64,000 nucleotides of DNA from Hibiscus mutabilis (GCA_019671005.1 CM033712.1:71064479-71128478); one strand, 5' to 3'; positions 1 to 11,203 are shown, numbered from the stretch's first letter. Translations and numbers: made by a program. Notes: a model not told the origin generated them from the sequence alone.

Positions 1-59
1 TAGGAGAGTTTGAAACAGTTGCCGCGACAGAGGGATGCATGGCAATGTTGCACAATCGC

Positions 60-445
60 ATGCCGCCCAAGTTGAAGGATCCCTAAGTTTCACAATACCG
101 TTCTATTGGAAATCACTATGTCGGGAAAGCACTATGCGACCTAGGGGCTAGCATAAACTTGATGCCTAAATCGGTTTTTCGAAACTAGGAATCGGGAAGG
201 CAAGACCTACAATTTATGCTGCAGCTAGCCGACAGATCCTATGTGCATCCGAGGGGAAAAATCGAGGACATACTTTGGTAAAAGTTGATAAATTCATTTT
301 TCTCGCACGACTTTATTGTTTTGGATTGTGAAGCGGATGAGCATGCGCCTATCATTCTCGGGAGACCATTCCTAGCAACAGGAGAACTTTGATTGATGTT
401 GAAAAGGGAGAACTCACAATGAGGGTGAATGACCAGCGGTAAAAG
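60..445 (+). pseudogene. Retrotransposon aspartic protease region (broken)
   Basis: Conceptual translation across frameshifts gives the retropepsin active-site form DLGASINLMP near 140-172. Further on comes the flap/C-terminal signature IILGRPFLA near 350-380. An in-frame stop follows the early part and at least two frame changes are needed, so no functional protease is encoded. It lies directly upstream of the reverse transcriptase, as expected for a pol polyprotein. Confidence 0.75.
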
Positions 446-659
446 TAAATGTGTTCCAAACACTAAGGCATGCCGATGATCCGAAGAATGCCAACTACTT
501 CATGCCACGGCAGAATTTAACTTCGATGAGGAATTTAGTTGCTTCGGCAACTACATTGCCGATCAAGAGGAACCCGAGGAGTATGAATAACCGGTCGATG
601 AGGAACAACCGTAAGAGGCAAATTGGCTAGTCAATCGACCAGGTACATACTTTGAACCA

Positions 660-1700
660 CCGGACTACTCGGGTAAGGAAGGTAAGATCGAAAAACCCTC
701 TATCGAAAATCCACCAATTCTTGAGTTGAAACAATTGCGAGCAATCAAATATGTATACTTAGGGATCGATAATACATTACCCGTAATTATTTCCTCTAAG
801 TTACAGCCTGAGCAGAAAAAAGAGTTGATCAACATGTTGAAGCTACATAAAAAGGCAGGGGTGGACAATTGCCGACTTGAAGGGAATTAGCCCAAATGGT
901 GTGCATGCACAAGATCTTGTTGGAAGATGATCACAAACCTTCAATTGAGGCCCGGAGGAGACTGAATCATGCCATGAAAGGGGTTGTAATGAAAGAAATC
1001 ATCAAGTGGCTTGACGCCGGCATTATATACCCTATCTCCGATAGTACGTGGGTAAGTCCGGTACAATGTGTGCCGAAAAAGGAGGTATATAACAAAGGTA
1101 AGCAATGAAAATAATGAACTTATCCCAACCAGACTGTGACCGGTTGGAGGGTTTGTATGGACTATCGAAAGCTAAATAAAGCCACTAGGAAAGATCACTT
1201 CCCATTACCCTTTATTGATCAAATGCTTGACCGTCTTGCGGTAAAACCCTTTTACTATTTTCTTGATGGTTATTCAGTTTACAATCAGATTGCCATAGCA
1301 CCGTAAGATCAAGAAAAGACAACCTTCATATGCCCCTACGGTACTTATGCCTTCCGAAGGATGCCGTTCGGATTGTGTAACGCCCCAAAGAACCTTCCAA
1401 AGATGCATGATGGCGCTCTTTTCGCATACATGGTCGAAGACTTCCTTGAGATCTTCATGGATGATTTTTCGGTTTTTGGTAATGACTTCGGACGGCTGTC
1501 TCGGCAATTTAGAGAAGGTGTTGGCAAGATGCGAAGAAACAGATTTAGTCCTCAATTGGGAGAAATGCCACTTTATGGTAGATGAAGGAATAGTGCTCGC
1601 CACAAGATTTCATCCAAGGGAATTGAAGTAGACAAAGCCAAGGTGGACGTGATCGAGAGATTACCCCACCAATTTCGGTTAAAAGGAATTCAAGTTTTCT
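660..1700 (+). pseudogene. Retrotransposon reverse transcriptase region (broken)
   Basis: Fragments in different frames carry conserved RT blocks. The region opens with a connection segment (about 770-890). The fingers segment contains WVSPVQCVPKK (896-1080). Then come VCMDYRKLNKATRKDHFPLP (about 1150-1210), YGTYAFRRMPFGLCNAP (about 1335-1390) and the catalytic box FMDDFSVFG (about 1455-1482), where FMDD is the YxDD-type metal-binding motif. Stops and frameshifts, for example near 890, 1105 and 1305, prevent a continuous product. The block is typical of Ty3/gypsy elements. Confidence 0.88.
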
Positions 1701-1874
1701 GACATGGACATGCGTGTTTTTACAGGAGGTTCATTCATAATTTTTCTAAAATCACTAAACCCTTGTGTAATCTGCTTGAACAGGATAAAGTCTTCGATTT
1801 TGATGATTCTTGCACCCAAGCATTCAAAACCCTAAAGAAAAAGCTTGCCTCGGCACCCATTGTCGTTCTACCAG

Positions 1875-2265
1875 TTTGACGCTACCTTTTGAGCTCATGT
1901 GTGATGCAAGTGATTTCGCGGTAGGAGCAGTCCTAGGCCAACGCACAGTAAGACCTTCCATGTGATATACTACGCTAGTAAAACTCTTAACGATGCTCAA
2001 GTGAATTACACAACAACGGAGAAAGAGTTACTAGCTGTAGTTTTCGCATTTGACAAGTTCCGATCCTATTTAATCGGTACAAAGGTAATTGTTCATACGG
2101 ACCATTCGGCAATCAAATACTTATTTGCTAAAAAGGATGCTAAACCTCGTTTGATTCGTTGGATATTACTTTTACAAGAATTTGATATTGAAATTAAGGA
2201 CAGAAAGGAAGGCAGAAAAAAATCAAGTGGCGATCACTTATCACGTTTGGAACGCAATAGGGAGG
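1875..2265 (+). pseudogene. Retrotransposon RNase H region (broken)
   Basis: A frame starting before 1890 gives LMCDASDFAVGAVLGQ, the first RNase H catalytic aspartate region. After a frameshift near 1950, the long ORF from 1962 gives YYASKTLN, TTEKELLAVVFA and the HTDHSAIKYL box with another acidic residue. It ends with DHLSRLE, the usual tether to the integrase. It is well conserved apart from the frameshift. Confidence 0.85.
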
Positions 2266-2459
2266 AGGACGCGGATCTAGAGATATGTGATGCATTCCCG
2301 GATGAACAAATTCTAATCGCCTCGGCAACCCTTGACGCCTCGGCAGCCCATGACGCCTCGGCAATTTTGGGAGCAGACACTACGGCAGCACATGCCTCGA
2401 CAATACCCTGGTACGCAGATTTAGTTAACTTCCTTGTTTGTGGTATTTTTCCGTATGGC

Positions 2460-3690
2460 ATTACTCACCAAGGGAAGAAGCGGTTCCGCCATGATGCTAA
2501 GCATTACTTTTGGGACGAGCCTCTTTTGTTTAAACAATGTGCAGATCGGGTTATACGCCGATGTGTCCTCAAGAAGAGCAACAGAATGTACTCCGACAAT
2601 GCCATTCTTCACCCTATGGAGGACATTTTGGAGGAACTCGTATCATGCCCAAAGTCTTGCAATCCGGTTTGTATTGGCCAACATTGTACAAAGATGCCCA
2701 AGACTTTTACAAGCAATGTGATCGTTGCGGAGGACGGGCAATATCTCTAGGCGACATGAGATGCCACTCGAGAACATCATCGAGGTGGAACTGTTCGATG
2801 TATGGGGATCGATTTTATGGGACCTTTCCCATCTTCATTCGGCAACCTCTACATCTTACTCGCCGTCGACTATGTGTCTAAATGGGTAGAGGCAGCTGCG
2901 GTTTCCCAACGACGATTTCAAGACCGTGCAACGATTCCTGCAGAAAAAACATATTTACACGGTTTGGGATGCCGAGAGCAATTATCAGCGACGGGGGGGG
3001 CAAGCATTTTGACAACAGACTAATTGCCAAGATATTGCAACGCTTCGGCATATCACACAAGATCGCCACGGCATATCACCCACAAACCAACGGGCAAGCG
3101 AAATTTCCAACCGGGAGTTGAAGGGAATACTCGAGAAAGTTGTAAATCCCTCAAGGAAGGATTGGTCATTAAGACTAGATGACGACTTTGGGCATATCGC
3201 ACCGCATTCAAAACACCATTAGGTATGTCCCCTTCCGGCTTGTCTATGGTAAAACATGTCATCTACCGGTGGAAATCGAGCACAAGGCGTCTTTGGGCAA
3301 TCAAGACCGTGAATATGGATTGGGAAGTGCGGGACAAAAGCGCTTGATGGATCTCAATGAGATAGAAGAATTTCGTGCACTCGCCTATAACAATGCACGA
3401 ATCTACAAGGAGAAAACAAAGCGATGGCATGACAAGAAACTATTGCCACGGCAATTCACGCCAGGGCAACTAGTCCTCCTATTCAATTCTCGGCTAAAAC
3501 TTTTCCCGGGAAAGCTGAAATCAAGATGGTCGTGACCATTCAAGTCGTCAAACCATTCTCTCATGGTGCCGTAATAATCAAGTCCATCTCTGACAATCAT
3601 GAATTCAAAGTTAATGGACAAAGATTGAAGCACTACAATGGTGCCCATGTGGAACGTAACAAGGAAGTGGTCAACTTAGGATATGCATGA
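2460..3690 (+). pseudogene. Retrotransposon integrase region (broken)
   Basis: An HHCC-type zinc-binding region is recognisable (HSSPYGGHFG then CDRCGG, about 2600-2730). The DDE core follows: GIDFMGPFPSSFGNLYIL (about 2803-2857, first D) and IISDGGGKHFDN (about 2990-3020, second D), then ATAYHPQTNGQA. The C-terminal part (about 3180-3690) has AYRT/FRLVYGK and RWHDKKL motifs common to plant gypsy integrases. There are frame breaks near 2750, 2880 and 3120. No chromodomain is visible after the core. Confidence 0.85.
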
Positions 3691-4069
3691 GCATGCTCTC
3701 CTTTTAGTATTTCCTTTTTCTTTTTCTTTTCATTTTTATTTTTTATTTTTAGGAGATATTCTATTTTTCTTCATTATCTTTAGTTTTCAGGTTTTCTTTA
3801 TTTTCTTTTTCACAACAAGACTCACAACTACTATGCTAAGGAAATTTACTGCCAAGATCCTTGCCCCGACAATCAATGAAGAAGATGCCGCGGCAACCTA
3901 CATCGTGCCTGCACAAGCTGATGCCACGGCAACAAACCCTGAAGATGCCACGACAACCAAAGCTAAAGACATCCCGGCAACAAGAAAACAACCATCGCGT
4001 TCAAGCAAGAAAATCAAGACGCCAACTAGAAGGAAACTAATCATCTACGATGACGAACTCTCGGAGTAA
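3683..4069 (+). CDS. Small retrotransposon ORF after integrase, hydrophobic N-terminus
   Basis: An open frame of 128 codons follows the integrase within the element. Residues about 6-48 are very rich in Phe, Leu and Ile, and the DNA there is T-rich. The remainder is rich in Ala, Thr, Asp and basic residues and ends in an acidic tail. Athila-type elements can carry an additional ORF in this position, but no recognisable domain is seen here. The hydrophobic stretch may simply reflect a T-rich untranslated segment read as protein. Function is unknown and it may not be translated. Confidence 0.3.
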   Translation: MHEHALLLVFPFSFSFHFYFLFLGDILFFFIIFSFQVFFIFFFTTRLTTTMLRKFTAKILAPTINEEDAAATYIVPAQADATATNPEDATTTKAKDIPATRKQPSRSSKKIKTPTRRKLIIYDDELSE

Positions 4070-4117
4070 GTCCTCGTATGCATTTTTATTTTTCGTTATT
4101 TTTATGCATGCATTGAG

Positions 4118-4150
4118 GACAATGCCTCACTCGAGTTTGGGGGGGGGATT
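4118..4150 (+). other. Upstream polypurine-tract-like site in the retrotransposon
   Basis: The segment TTGAGGACAATGCCTCACTC followed by GAGTTTGGGGGGGGG resembles the tract just before the 3' LTR (TTGAGGACAAGCAA ... GAGTTTGGGGG at 4890-4920). It may be a second, internal priming tract or a duplicated copy of the end region. Confidence 0.45.
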
Positions 4151-4454
4151 GTTATTAGTAATTACCATGTTTAGTTACATTAATCTTAAGCATTACATTT
4201 AGGATACATAAATTGCTTGCCATGCCTTTAATTGGAACAAGAATTGCTTAGATTTGATGAATATTCAATGATGACTTTACCAATGCACTTAATTGATAGA
4301 ATTTTTATTCTAGGATAACCATGGAAAAACTTAGAATTTTACTATGATGCTAAATTTGATGAAACACTGTTTTGGTTTGATTGATTTAAGGAGTTCTAGT
4401 AAACTTAGGTTGATAATTAACTAATTGGGAGATTAGAATAAAAATTGGATGAAG

Positions 4455-4638
4455 GCTAGAGGTGCCCGAAATTGGCTCTAGCATATGCAAAAAAATTGAT
4501 CACTAGAGGTGCCCGAAACTGGCTCTAGGAGGCGTTAAAAAAAATTTAACTAGAGGTGCCCGAAACCGGCTCTAGTCGATTAAATTAACTTAAGAAAACT
4601 AAAAATAAAACACTAGAGGTGCCCGAAATTGGCTCTAG
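4455..4638 (+). repeat. Four spaced hairpin repeats in the retrotransposon 3' region
   Basis: A 26 bp unit beginning CTAGAGGTGCCCGAAA and ending TGGCTCTAG occurs four times, starting near 4456, 4503, 4550 and 4613. Each unit starts with CTAGAG and ends with CTCTAG, with inner GCC/GGC, so each can fold into a hairpin. The spacers between copies are AT-rich and unrelated. The array lies between the small ORF and the polypurine tract. Confidence 0.85.
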
Positions 4639-4906
4639 TTAAAACATGTTAAAAAGAACCCAATAAAGTAATTTGAAAACCTATTGTTTGCATAGAATCC
4701 GAAAAATCAACTTGCACACAACTCCGCACACACTCACAAGCATTATAGTTTGATTCCGAGTAATTCCTCAGTTTTCTGAAAAATAAAAAGCCAATCATAC
4801 TTTGTGCCCCGGTTCAGAGAATTGAAATCAAGTTCAAAGCTAAGTTTGTGAAAATTTGAAGTCTTGGCGTAATTATGAGTTTGCATTGCTTGAGGACAAG
4901 CAATAG

Positions 4907-4920
4907 TTCGAGTTTGGGGG
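4907..4920 (+). other. Polypurine tract before 3' LTR
   Basis: The sequence ...CGAGTTTGGGGG directly precedes TGTGATAAGTG. This is the standard arrangement of a plus-strand priming tract followed by the TG that opens an LTR. Confidence 0.7.
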
Positions 4921-5955
4921 TGTGATAAGTGTTCAAAAGTACTATTTTTCTTACCCTTTTACTTATTATTGTTAGACTTAGGCTCATATTAGTTGCATAG
5001 TTAGCCATTCATGCATTAATCCATGTTTCCTTCAATCGTTGAGCTTGATTACATAACTTGGTGATTTTTGTGGAAATAGATGCTGCTTTGGTGTGTTTTT
5101 GTGTATGTATGTGCAGGATCACTTGCCAAAGCAATGCCGAGCTAGTTGCCAGGGCAATGCATGAAGGATATGCCGAGCCAGTTGCCATGGCATTTGTCGA
5201 CAAAGACCAAAAGCAATATGGATGTCGAAATTCATGATTTTACAAGCCCAAGATGACATGGAGCAAGGTCCAAGCCCAAAGGAATTTGATTGCCATGCAG
5301 AGATTAAAGAAGAATTAAATTCCAAGAGGATAGAAGAAGTTCTAATAGGAATAAAATTATAATAAAGAATTATATTCTTTAAAGGTAATTTAATTCCAAC
5401 TCAAACTCCTCCTCAAAGAAGGACTTTGGCCTAGCCCTATAAATATCAAGGAGATTTCGACAATTCAAGAGAGAGAGCAAGAGGGAAATTTCGGCAAGTC
5501 CAAGTAGGGCAAGAGGAGAGAATTTTCGACAAACATCAAGGGCAAGGAGGATTTCGACAAGCCTCTTCCTTCATCTTTGTTCGATTGGGTTCATGCTAGG
5601 GATTAATTATCTTGTGTTTCTTTGGAACCTAGCCATGAACTAAATTTACTTGGCTATGGTCATTGTGTTTTGTGGTTGTGAGAAACTATTGGTTTTTGTT
5701 TAGGTAATAAGAGTTTGCACTTTTCTATTTCAAGGTTTATTCATTCTTGATTCTTATTATTGTTTGCAGTGAATTGGGAGAGGATCTCGTGATTTCATCC
5801 ATTTATCTAATATCGGGAGAGTTAGATTCAAGAAACGAATGAATATGATCTTTATGCAATCCAATGATGGTGAAGATTAATCCGGCTTAGGAATAAGTTA
5901 AGGATTTCAACGGCTAAGAGGAGCGCAAGATTGGTTGTTGTTCACCCTTGATTCA
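4921..5955 (+). repeat. 3' LTR of the retrotransposon (right end approximate)
   Basis: It begins TGTGATAAGTG after the polypurine tract and runs about 1.03 kb to a CA close to 5955, where laccase homology starts a few bases later. It contains a good promoter TATA box (5438-5445). The matching 5' LTR is not in the window, so the boundary cannot be proved by comparison. Confidence 0.6.
5438..5445 (+). promoter_or_regulatory. TATA box inside LTR (U3)
   Basis: TATAAATA follows a CCTAGCCC context inside the LTR. About 30 bp downstream is a purine-rich stretch suitable for the start of R. This would be the element's own Pol II promoter. Confidence 0.5.
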
Positions 5956-5961
5956 CGCAGG

Positions 5962-7193
5962 ACCTTTACCATTAATGGTCTCCCCGGACCCTCTTACAAC
6001 TGCTCAGTGAAAGGTAATACATCATGTAATATAATTCACTGTCTATATCAGAAATCAACATGGGAAAGGTTCCGATTTTAGTACATCAAATTTATGCAGA
6101 AACATTCAAGCTTAAGGTGAAGCCTGGCAAAACCTATCTTCTTCGTCTGATCAATGCTGCACTCAACGATGAGCTCTTTTTCAGAATAGCAAACCACACA
6201 CTCACTGTTGTAGAAGCTGACGCCGTCTACGTCAAACCGTTCAAGACAGATATTGTACTTATCACTCCAGGGCAGACCACTAATGTCCTTCTCAGGGCTA
6301 AATCAAAGACCCCAAATGCGAAGCTCGCTATGATAGCTAGGCCTTATGCCACTGGACCAGCCACATTCGACAATACCACCTCAATCGGAGTTTTAGAATA
6401 TGAGAAATCTGCTTCAGCCGCAAGCTCTAACAACAAGAACATCCCACTTCTAAAAGCAAAGCTTCCACAATTCAATGACTCCACTTGTGCAATGAAATTC
6501 AACCAGAAAATCCGTAGCCTCGCAAGCCATAAATTCCCTGCAAAAGTCCCGAAAAAAGTTGATAGATGCTTCTTCTTCAGGGTTTGGCTAGGGATACTCC
6601 CATGCTTGAAAAACCAAACATGCCAAGGTCCCAACAACACTAGGCCAGCAGCTGCAGTTAACAATGTTTCATTTGTGCAACCGAATACTGCTCTTCTCCA
6701 GGCTCACTTCTTTAACCAATCAAAGGGAGTTTACACCACCAACTTCCCAACCAACTCACCATTCAAGTTTAACTACACAGGCACACCACCCAAAAACATC
6801 ATGTTGGACAGTGGCACCAAGGTGGTGGCGCTACATTTCAACACTAGCGTCGAGTTGGTGTTGCAGGACACTAGCATCCTCGGTGCCGAAAGCCACCCTT
6901 TACATCTCCATGGCTTTAACTTCTTTGTACTGGCTCAACGTGTTGGCAACTTTGACTCCCAAAAGGATCCTTCCAAGTTCAATCTTGTCGACCCTGCTGA
7001 GAAGAACACCGTAGGTGTCCCATCCGGTGGCTGGGTCGCCATTCGGTTCCTCGCAGACAATCCAGGAGTTTGGTTTATGCACTGCCATCTGGAAGTACAC
7101 AAGCTGGGGATTGAAGATGGCATGGGTAGTCTATGATGGAAGGGCCACAAACAGAAGCTAATGCCTCCGCCAGCTGATCTTCCTAAATGCTGA
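5962..7193 (+). pseudogene. Laccase pseudogene, 5'-truncated
   Basis: Laccases are secreted multicopper oxidases that oxidise monolignols and flavonoids in the cell wall. Coding homology starts at about 5962 (TINGLPGP, then YNCSV). An intron with GT..AG ends follows at 6014-6099, then a long exon from 6100. Visible features are VKPGKTYLLRLINAALNDEL, the cupredoxin-3 copper ligands HPLHLHGFNFF (about 6894-6925) and HCHLEVH (about 7079-7100). The first ~190 residues, with the HWHG and WWHAH copper sites, are missing because the retrotransposon lies there. Near 7100 two bases are lost and a further shift follows, scrambling the C-terminus; the relic still ends PPPADLPKC and stop at 7193. Unlike the laccase at 11704-13930, it lacks the last intron. 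It is a dead paralogue of that gene in opposite orientation. Confidence 0.85.
6014..6099 (+). other. Retained intron in laccase pseudogene
   Basis: GTAATAC at 6014 and TTTATGCAG ending at 6099 bracket 86 bp. Removing it joins CSVK to ETFKLKVKPGK, the conserved laccase junction. The same intron occurs in the other laccase (12877-13016). Confidence 0.75.
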
Positions 7194-7684
7194 AACAACT
7201 CTTTTCCTTTTATTTCCTATATCTTATAGGTTCTAGGCTATCTTTAGCTTAAGATTGTTTCAACTTCTACTTTCCAGACCAGAAAAAAAGTTCTTTGATC
7301 AATGTTTGCTTCTACATAGATTCTAAGATTTTATTTTTTCTATCAACACTTTTTCTCCATTTACTCAATTAGGAAAAAAAGGATAGCATTTGATATCAAA
7401 TCAATATTTAAACATTGAACTGAAGGCTTTCAATAAAAAAGGTGAATCTATTGAGAAAACTAATTATTTGGGGTCAAAATTTATTAAAAAAAAGGAAAAA
7501 CTAAGGGGCATACAAATAAAACGAGGGAAAATACTTTAACGGCACCGCACCATTCATATGAACAGTTGTTTCTCTATACCAACTTCCCAAATAAAGAAAA
7601 GCACTTTTTTGACATCCTCCAGGACCGGAGACGCCGTTTTTTGAACGCCGGCGCCTCCAATTAAGAAAAAAACGCTAAATTAAC
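7194..7684. other. Intergenic, nothing recognised
   Basis: This is AT-rich sequence downstream of the laccase pseudogene, with poly-A/T runs and no coding potential supported by homology. Confidence 0.6.
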
Positions 7685-10386
7685 CGAGGCTTCAGCTTTT
7701 TCTTGACTGTAACTGTTGTCGTTGCCGCCATCGCCTTTGTTTATTTTTCTACGGTCTTTGTTTTCATTGATTTCAACATTCATGAACGCCGTCGCTTCCA
7801 CCGGTGTCCCCGTCAAAATTACGCTAAATTACGTCTTTGCAAATCAAGATATTTAACATTGAAGATTCCAGTGTTATATATCAAACGCAAGGTACGCTCA
7901 GAAAACACAGACGAATTCCTTGTTTTGCTATTTCTTTTTTATTCTTTTTGTAATACCTTTTTTTTAAAAAAAATCTGCTGTTTTTAGTAAAAGAAATTAA
8001 TTCTTGCAATCTGGATTTGTTAGAAATGAATTGATTAATGTTGGGATTGTTATAGTTTTGTGATTGTTGCATGCAATGAATCAAATTAGCTGATTTTGGT
8101 GTTGGAACAGATTTTCAAATTTGCATGTGGGGGAAAATGATCATCTGGAGAGGGTGTGGGTTAATTAGGTCGATATTTGTGGGAAGTTTTGGAATTAAGG
8201 AGAAATAAGGCAGATTTAATTACCTAAATGACCTTTTTAATTAGATTTTATTCTTAATGTGTCAAAGAAAGATGAGCAAATTGCATTATCAAAACATTCT
8301 AATATATTGATGAGTGAATGAGATGATTTATTTGAAAATTTTGGTCAGAATGATTGATGTTTTATTTTGGGGAAGAAAGCAGATAAATTACTGCTCTGTA
8401 TTTAAGGGCTTGTTTGATATATTATGCATTGTAGAAAGTTCTGTTACTTAGACTTGGGTGGGAGCGTTAGATATGTCTCCGAGATAAGTACAATTTTTTT
8501 TCTAAATTTTTCTATTACCTTTGGCGGTCACACACACACATATATATATATCCCGTACTCGGGTCCTTAAAAGAAAAATGAAGAGTCGGAGCAACATAGG
8601 TAGAAAGTTAGCTAGGTTCATCATCATGGTCTGTTTGGACATTTGATCTTAATCATAACAGAAACTGTTGTGTGTTATCTGATAGTTAACCATAACAAAG
8701 ACCGTTATTTTGGCGTTTCATTACTCGTGTTAGGATGACGCACTAGCTGTCATTTAGGTCTCTCTAGCGATCAGCACTTCTATCGTCGTCTCGCATTACT
8801 GTATTAATTTCCTTGTTTTTTTCAAACGAACAACTTAATAGGCACAAGTTTACGTGTTTGTGGGTCTCTTTTGATCTTACATATTATCAATGACTTCCAC
8901 TAGGAAACCAAACAATTGAATGAAGTTGACATGCCCTATTTGCTTGGATCTGTCTCTATTCAAAGACTGATTTTGATTGCATCACTTGTTAAGACAATCT
9001 CAATGGTAAAAAAAAAATCCACATGTAAGTGGAGTTAAATCTTCATAATTCGGGTCAATTCCATTAGAAGCTGTCTAGACCGGGTAGTCGAGGAAACTTT
9101 ATGGTAGTTGGGAGGTTAATAGACTTCCTAAAATTTTGTTGCATAATTTCTATTTCCTTTGTCTATTTTCAGATTCTAACCTTTGTTGGAATGTTCTTGT
9201 GGGGAGGGGACTTGAGATATTGCCAAAAGTGTTCTCATTTCAAACCTCCTCGTGCACATCATTGTCGTGTTTGCAGATATGCGTTCTGAGAATGGTACAT
9301 ATAATCTTTCATGATTCATGCACGTCTAAAATGTCCTCAATACTAAAAGTGTTCTTCTTGGTTATAAGGATCACCATTGCATTTGGATAAATAATTGTGT
9401 CTGCCATGCCAACTTCAAGGTCTTCTTCGTCTTTATTATATATGCCGTAATTGCTTGCATCTATTCTCAGGTACGTAAAAGCTCTTCTTTTTCTATGCTT
9501 TAATTTGGCCTCTGCAATGGTGTTTCGTTTTACTGGGGTACCCCAGCTGATTCTGATGAGATAATTTGATCCTTTTTCTCATATATTTTCAAATTTTCTT
9601 GAATGTCAGGTTTTACTTGTGAGTAGTCTAACTAACAATACCCAAAGCGATGAGCAGCAAAGTGCAGACTCTTTCAGAATCGTATATGTAATGTCAATGA
9701 TTTACCAATGTTCTAGAGCTACAGTTTACCTTATTTTTGTAGTATGCCTACTACTTTGTATTTTCAGGCTATTTCTGGACTGTTGCTAGTCCCCTTGAGT
9801 ATGGCATTAAGTGTTCTCTTGGGTTGGCATATCTACCTCATTTTGCGAAATAAGACCACAATTGAGGCAATGAGGATTATCTTTGCCGAATTTTTGTTTA
9901 TTTCTAATCTGATTTCCCACTTAGAATGGTTGTTTACTTATTTCCTTTGGTTTTCAATTTTAAACCCGGTAGTATCATGAAGGAGTAAGGGCAATGTGTC
10001 TTGAAGAGAAAGAAGGGAACGCCTATAAACATCCGTATGATCTTTGGTGCCTACGAAAATCTAATAACGGTAATAACTAGTACTGAAACTGCACTCTCAA
10101 CTTCTTCTATGCCAAGGGATGAAAGACGGTGCATTTGTGGGTTTTACAAGACTTTAACCATTAGGCCTTTTACATTGATGAAAATGAGAAAAGTTTCCGC
10201 CTTTTTACCGTTCTGAACATCAATAACATATTTGTAACTCTTATTTTGTATGTTCTGACCTGATTGTTTCAGGTATTGGGTCCAAGGATCTTCTGCTGGA
10301 TATGCCCCACATCAATGCTCATAGGTGATGGCCTTCGCTTTCGAACAGCCTATGAGGGCATACCAACTATATCAACATCAACATGA
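7685..10386 (+). pseudogene. DHHC protein S-acyltransferase pseudogene (PAT15/PAT16-like)
   Basis: DHHC enzymes are multi-pass membrane proteins that palmitoylate cysteines. Exon remains: a degraded first exon at about 7685-7891 (FVYFSTVFVFI membrane segment, MNAVASTGV and IKRK in shifted frames); the cysteine-rich domain at about 9203-9296 (GGDLRYCQKCSHFKPPRAHH); the catalytic exon at 9369-9470 (DHHCIWINNC then FFVFIIYAVIACIYS); 9610-9687; 9768-9866 (NKTTIE, the conserved TTxE motif); about 9973-10069 (YHEGVRAM ... YKHPYD); and 10273-10386 (GPRIFCWICPTS, stop TGA). Damage: frameshifts in exon 1, an apparent loss of the AG acceptor before GGDLR, a 2 bp insertion before CVLRM, a one-base insertion near 10043, and a GC instead of GT after TTIE. 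The catalytic motif itself survives. PAT16 and LAC7 are near each other in Arabidopsis (recalled), which fits the laccase neighbours. Confidence 0.82.
8529..8551. repeat. Compound microsatellite (CA)n(TA)n
   Basis: An uninterrupted CA run of six units is followed directly by a TA run, inside the long first intron of the S-acyltransferase pseudogene. Confidence 0.9.
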
Positions 10387-10770
10387 AGTTTCAATTACAT
10401 TTGGCAACAAGAAGCTCGAGGTATTGATGGATGCTTACATCTAATTGTCCCCTGCTTTTAAGTCCAGGAAAAGAGCCCCATTATGGCATTCTGTCAACGC
10501 TCTGCAAGTGGTAATGGAGGAGGATCCTTGTGAATTAGAAATAGGATTAATGGGGTTTACTCAATAGGTTTTTTGTACTTTGACACCTTGCCTTGTCCAT
10601 AAAGAGGGCAAGTGATCATGCAAATCAACAGACACCAAAGTGTACCTGTACCCATCATGTATAATGATCTGCTGAAATCTTGTAACTAAATACAAAGGTC
10701 TCTCGTACATTCCAAACCTTGTTTACTTTTAACAATTATCATTCACGTAAACATCGATAATAGTTCCATA

Positions 10771-11203
10771 ATGGCAGCCGCCACCTCCCAAAAAACTCAG
10801 TGGCCTAAGCATTCATCCCTATCTGGGTTATCAACCAAGCTATATGATCATCAACCAGCTGCTGCTCCGAGGTTCCAGTCATTCTTCCTATATTTACAAC
10901 GGTATCGTCAAGGAATGTACATAGTATCTTCTCCTGTTGCCGAGCCTGCCCTGAACCTACTGATGTTGACCCAACTAGCTGAGAATCCGAATGTTTATGT
11001 TATTTTATCCGGAAGATGGAGTGTCATTACCCTTTGCTGTTGTTAAATGCCACAAATTGAATACTATTGAATTTGGTTCTACTTCATTCATATACTGAAT
11101 GGACAAATATACTTTTTACTTGAACGCAGGGACACCACAAACCACAAGGAAACCCACCATTGATCAACAATTTGAGCAGTATTTTTCCATGATTATGATG
11201 TAG
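10771..11203 (+). CDS. Unrecognised small two-exon gene (107 aa predicted)
   Basis: Exon 1 spans 10771-11020 (ATG; 83 codons plus one base) and exon 2 spans 11130-11203, ending in TAG. The donor is GTGTCA at 11021 and the acceptor GAACGCAG at 11129. Joining them keeps the frame and gives a 107-residue protein ending DQQFEQYFSMIMM. It has no signal peptide or clear membrane segment. The middle (QRYRQGMYIVSSPVAEPALN) and the tail look like constrained protein sequence, but I do not recognise the family. It lies 385 bp after the S-acyltransferase pseudogene and is convergent with the laccase on the other strand. It could also be the 3' part of a longer or broken gene. Confidence 0.4.

Larger units (their letters stand above)
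1..5955 (+). mobile_element. Ty3/gypsy LTR retrotransposon, Athila/Tat-like, 3' part, decayed
   Basis: The + strand shows, in order, remnants of an aspartic protease, reverse transcriptase, RNase H and integrase, then a small extra ORF, a polypurine tract and a 3' LTR. The order RT-RNase H-integrase is that of Ty3/gypsy elements. The RT/RNase H wording and lack of a visible chromodomain suggest the Athila/Tat branch (inference). The 5' LTR and gag lie outside the window to the left. Reading frame is lost many times by small indels and stops, so the copy is not autonomous. The right end abuts laccase coding sequence, so the element sits inside, or at the breakpoint of, a laccase gene. The exact right end (TG...CA) is uncertain by about 10 bp. 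Confidence 0.9.
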
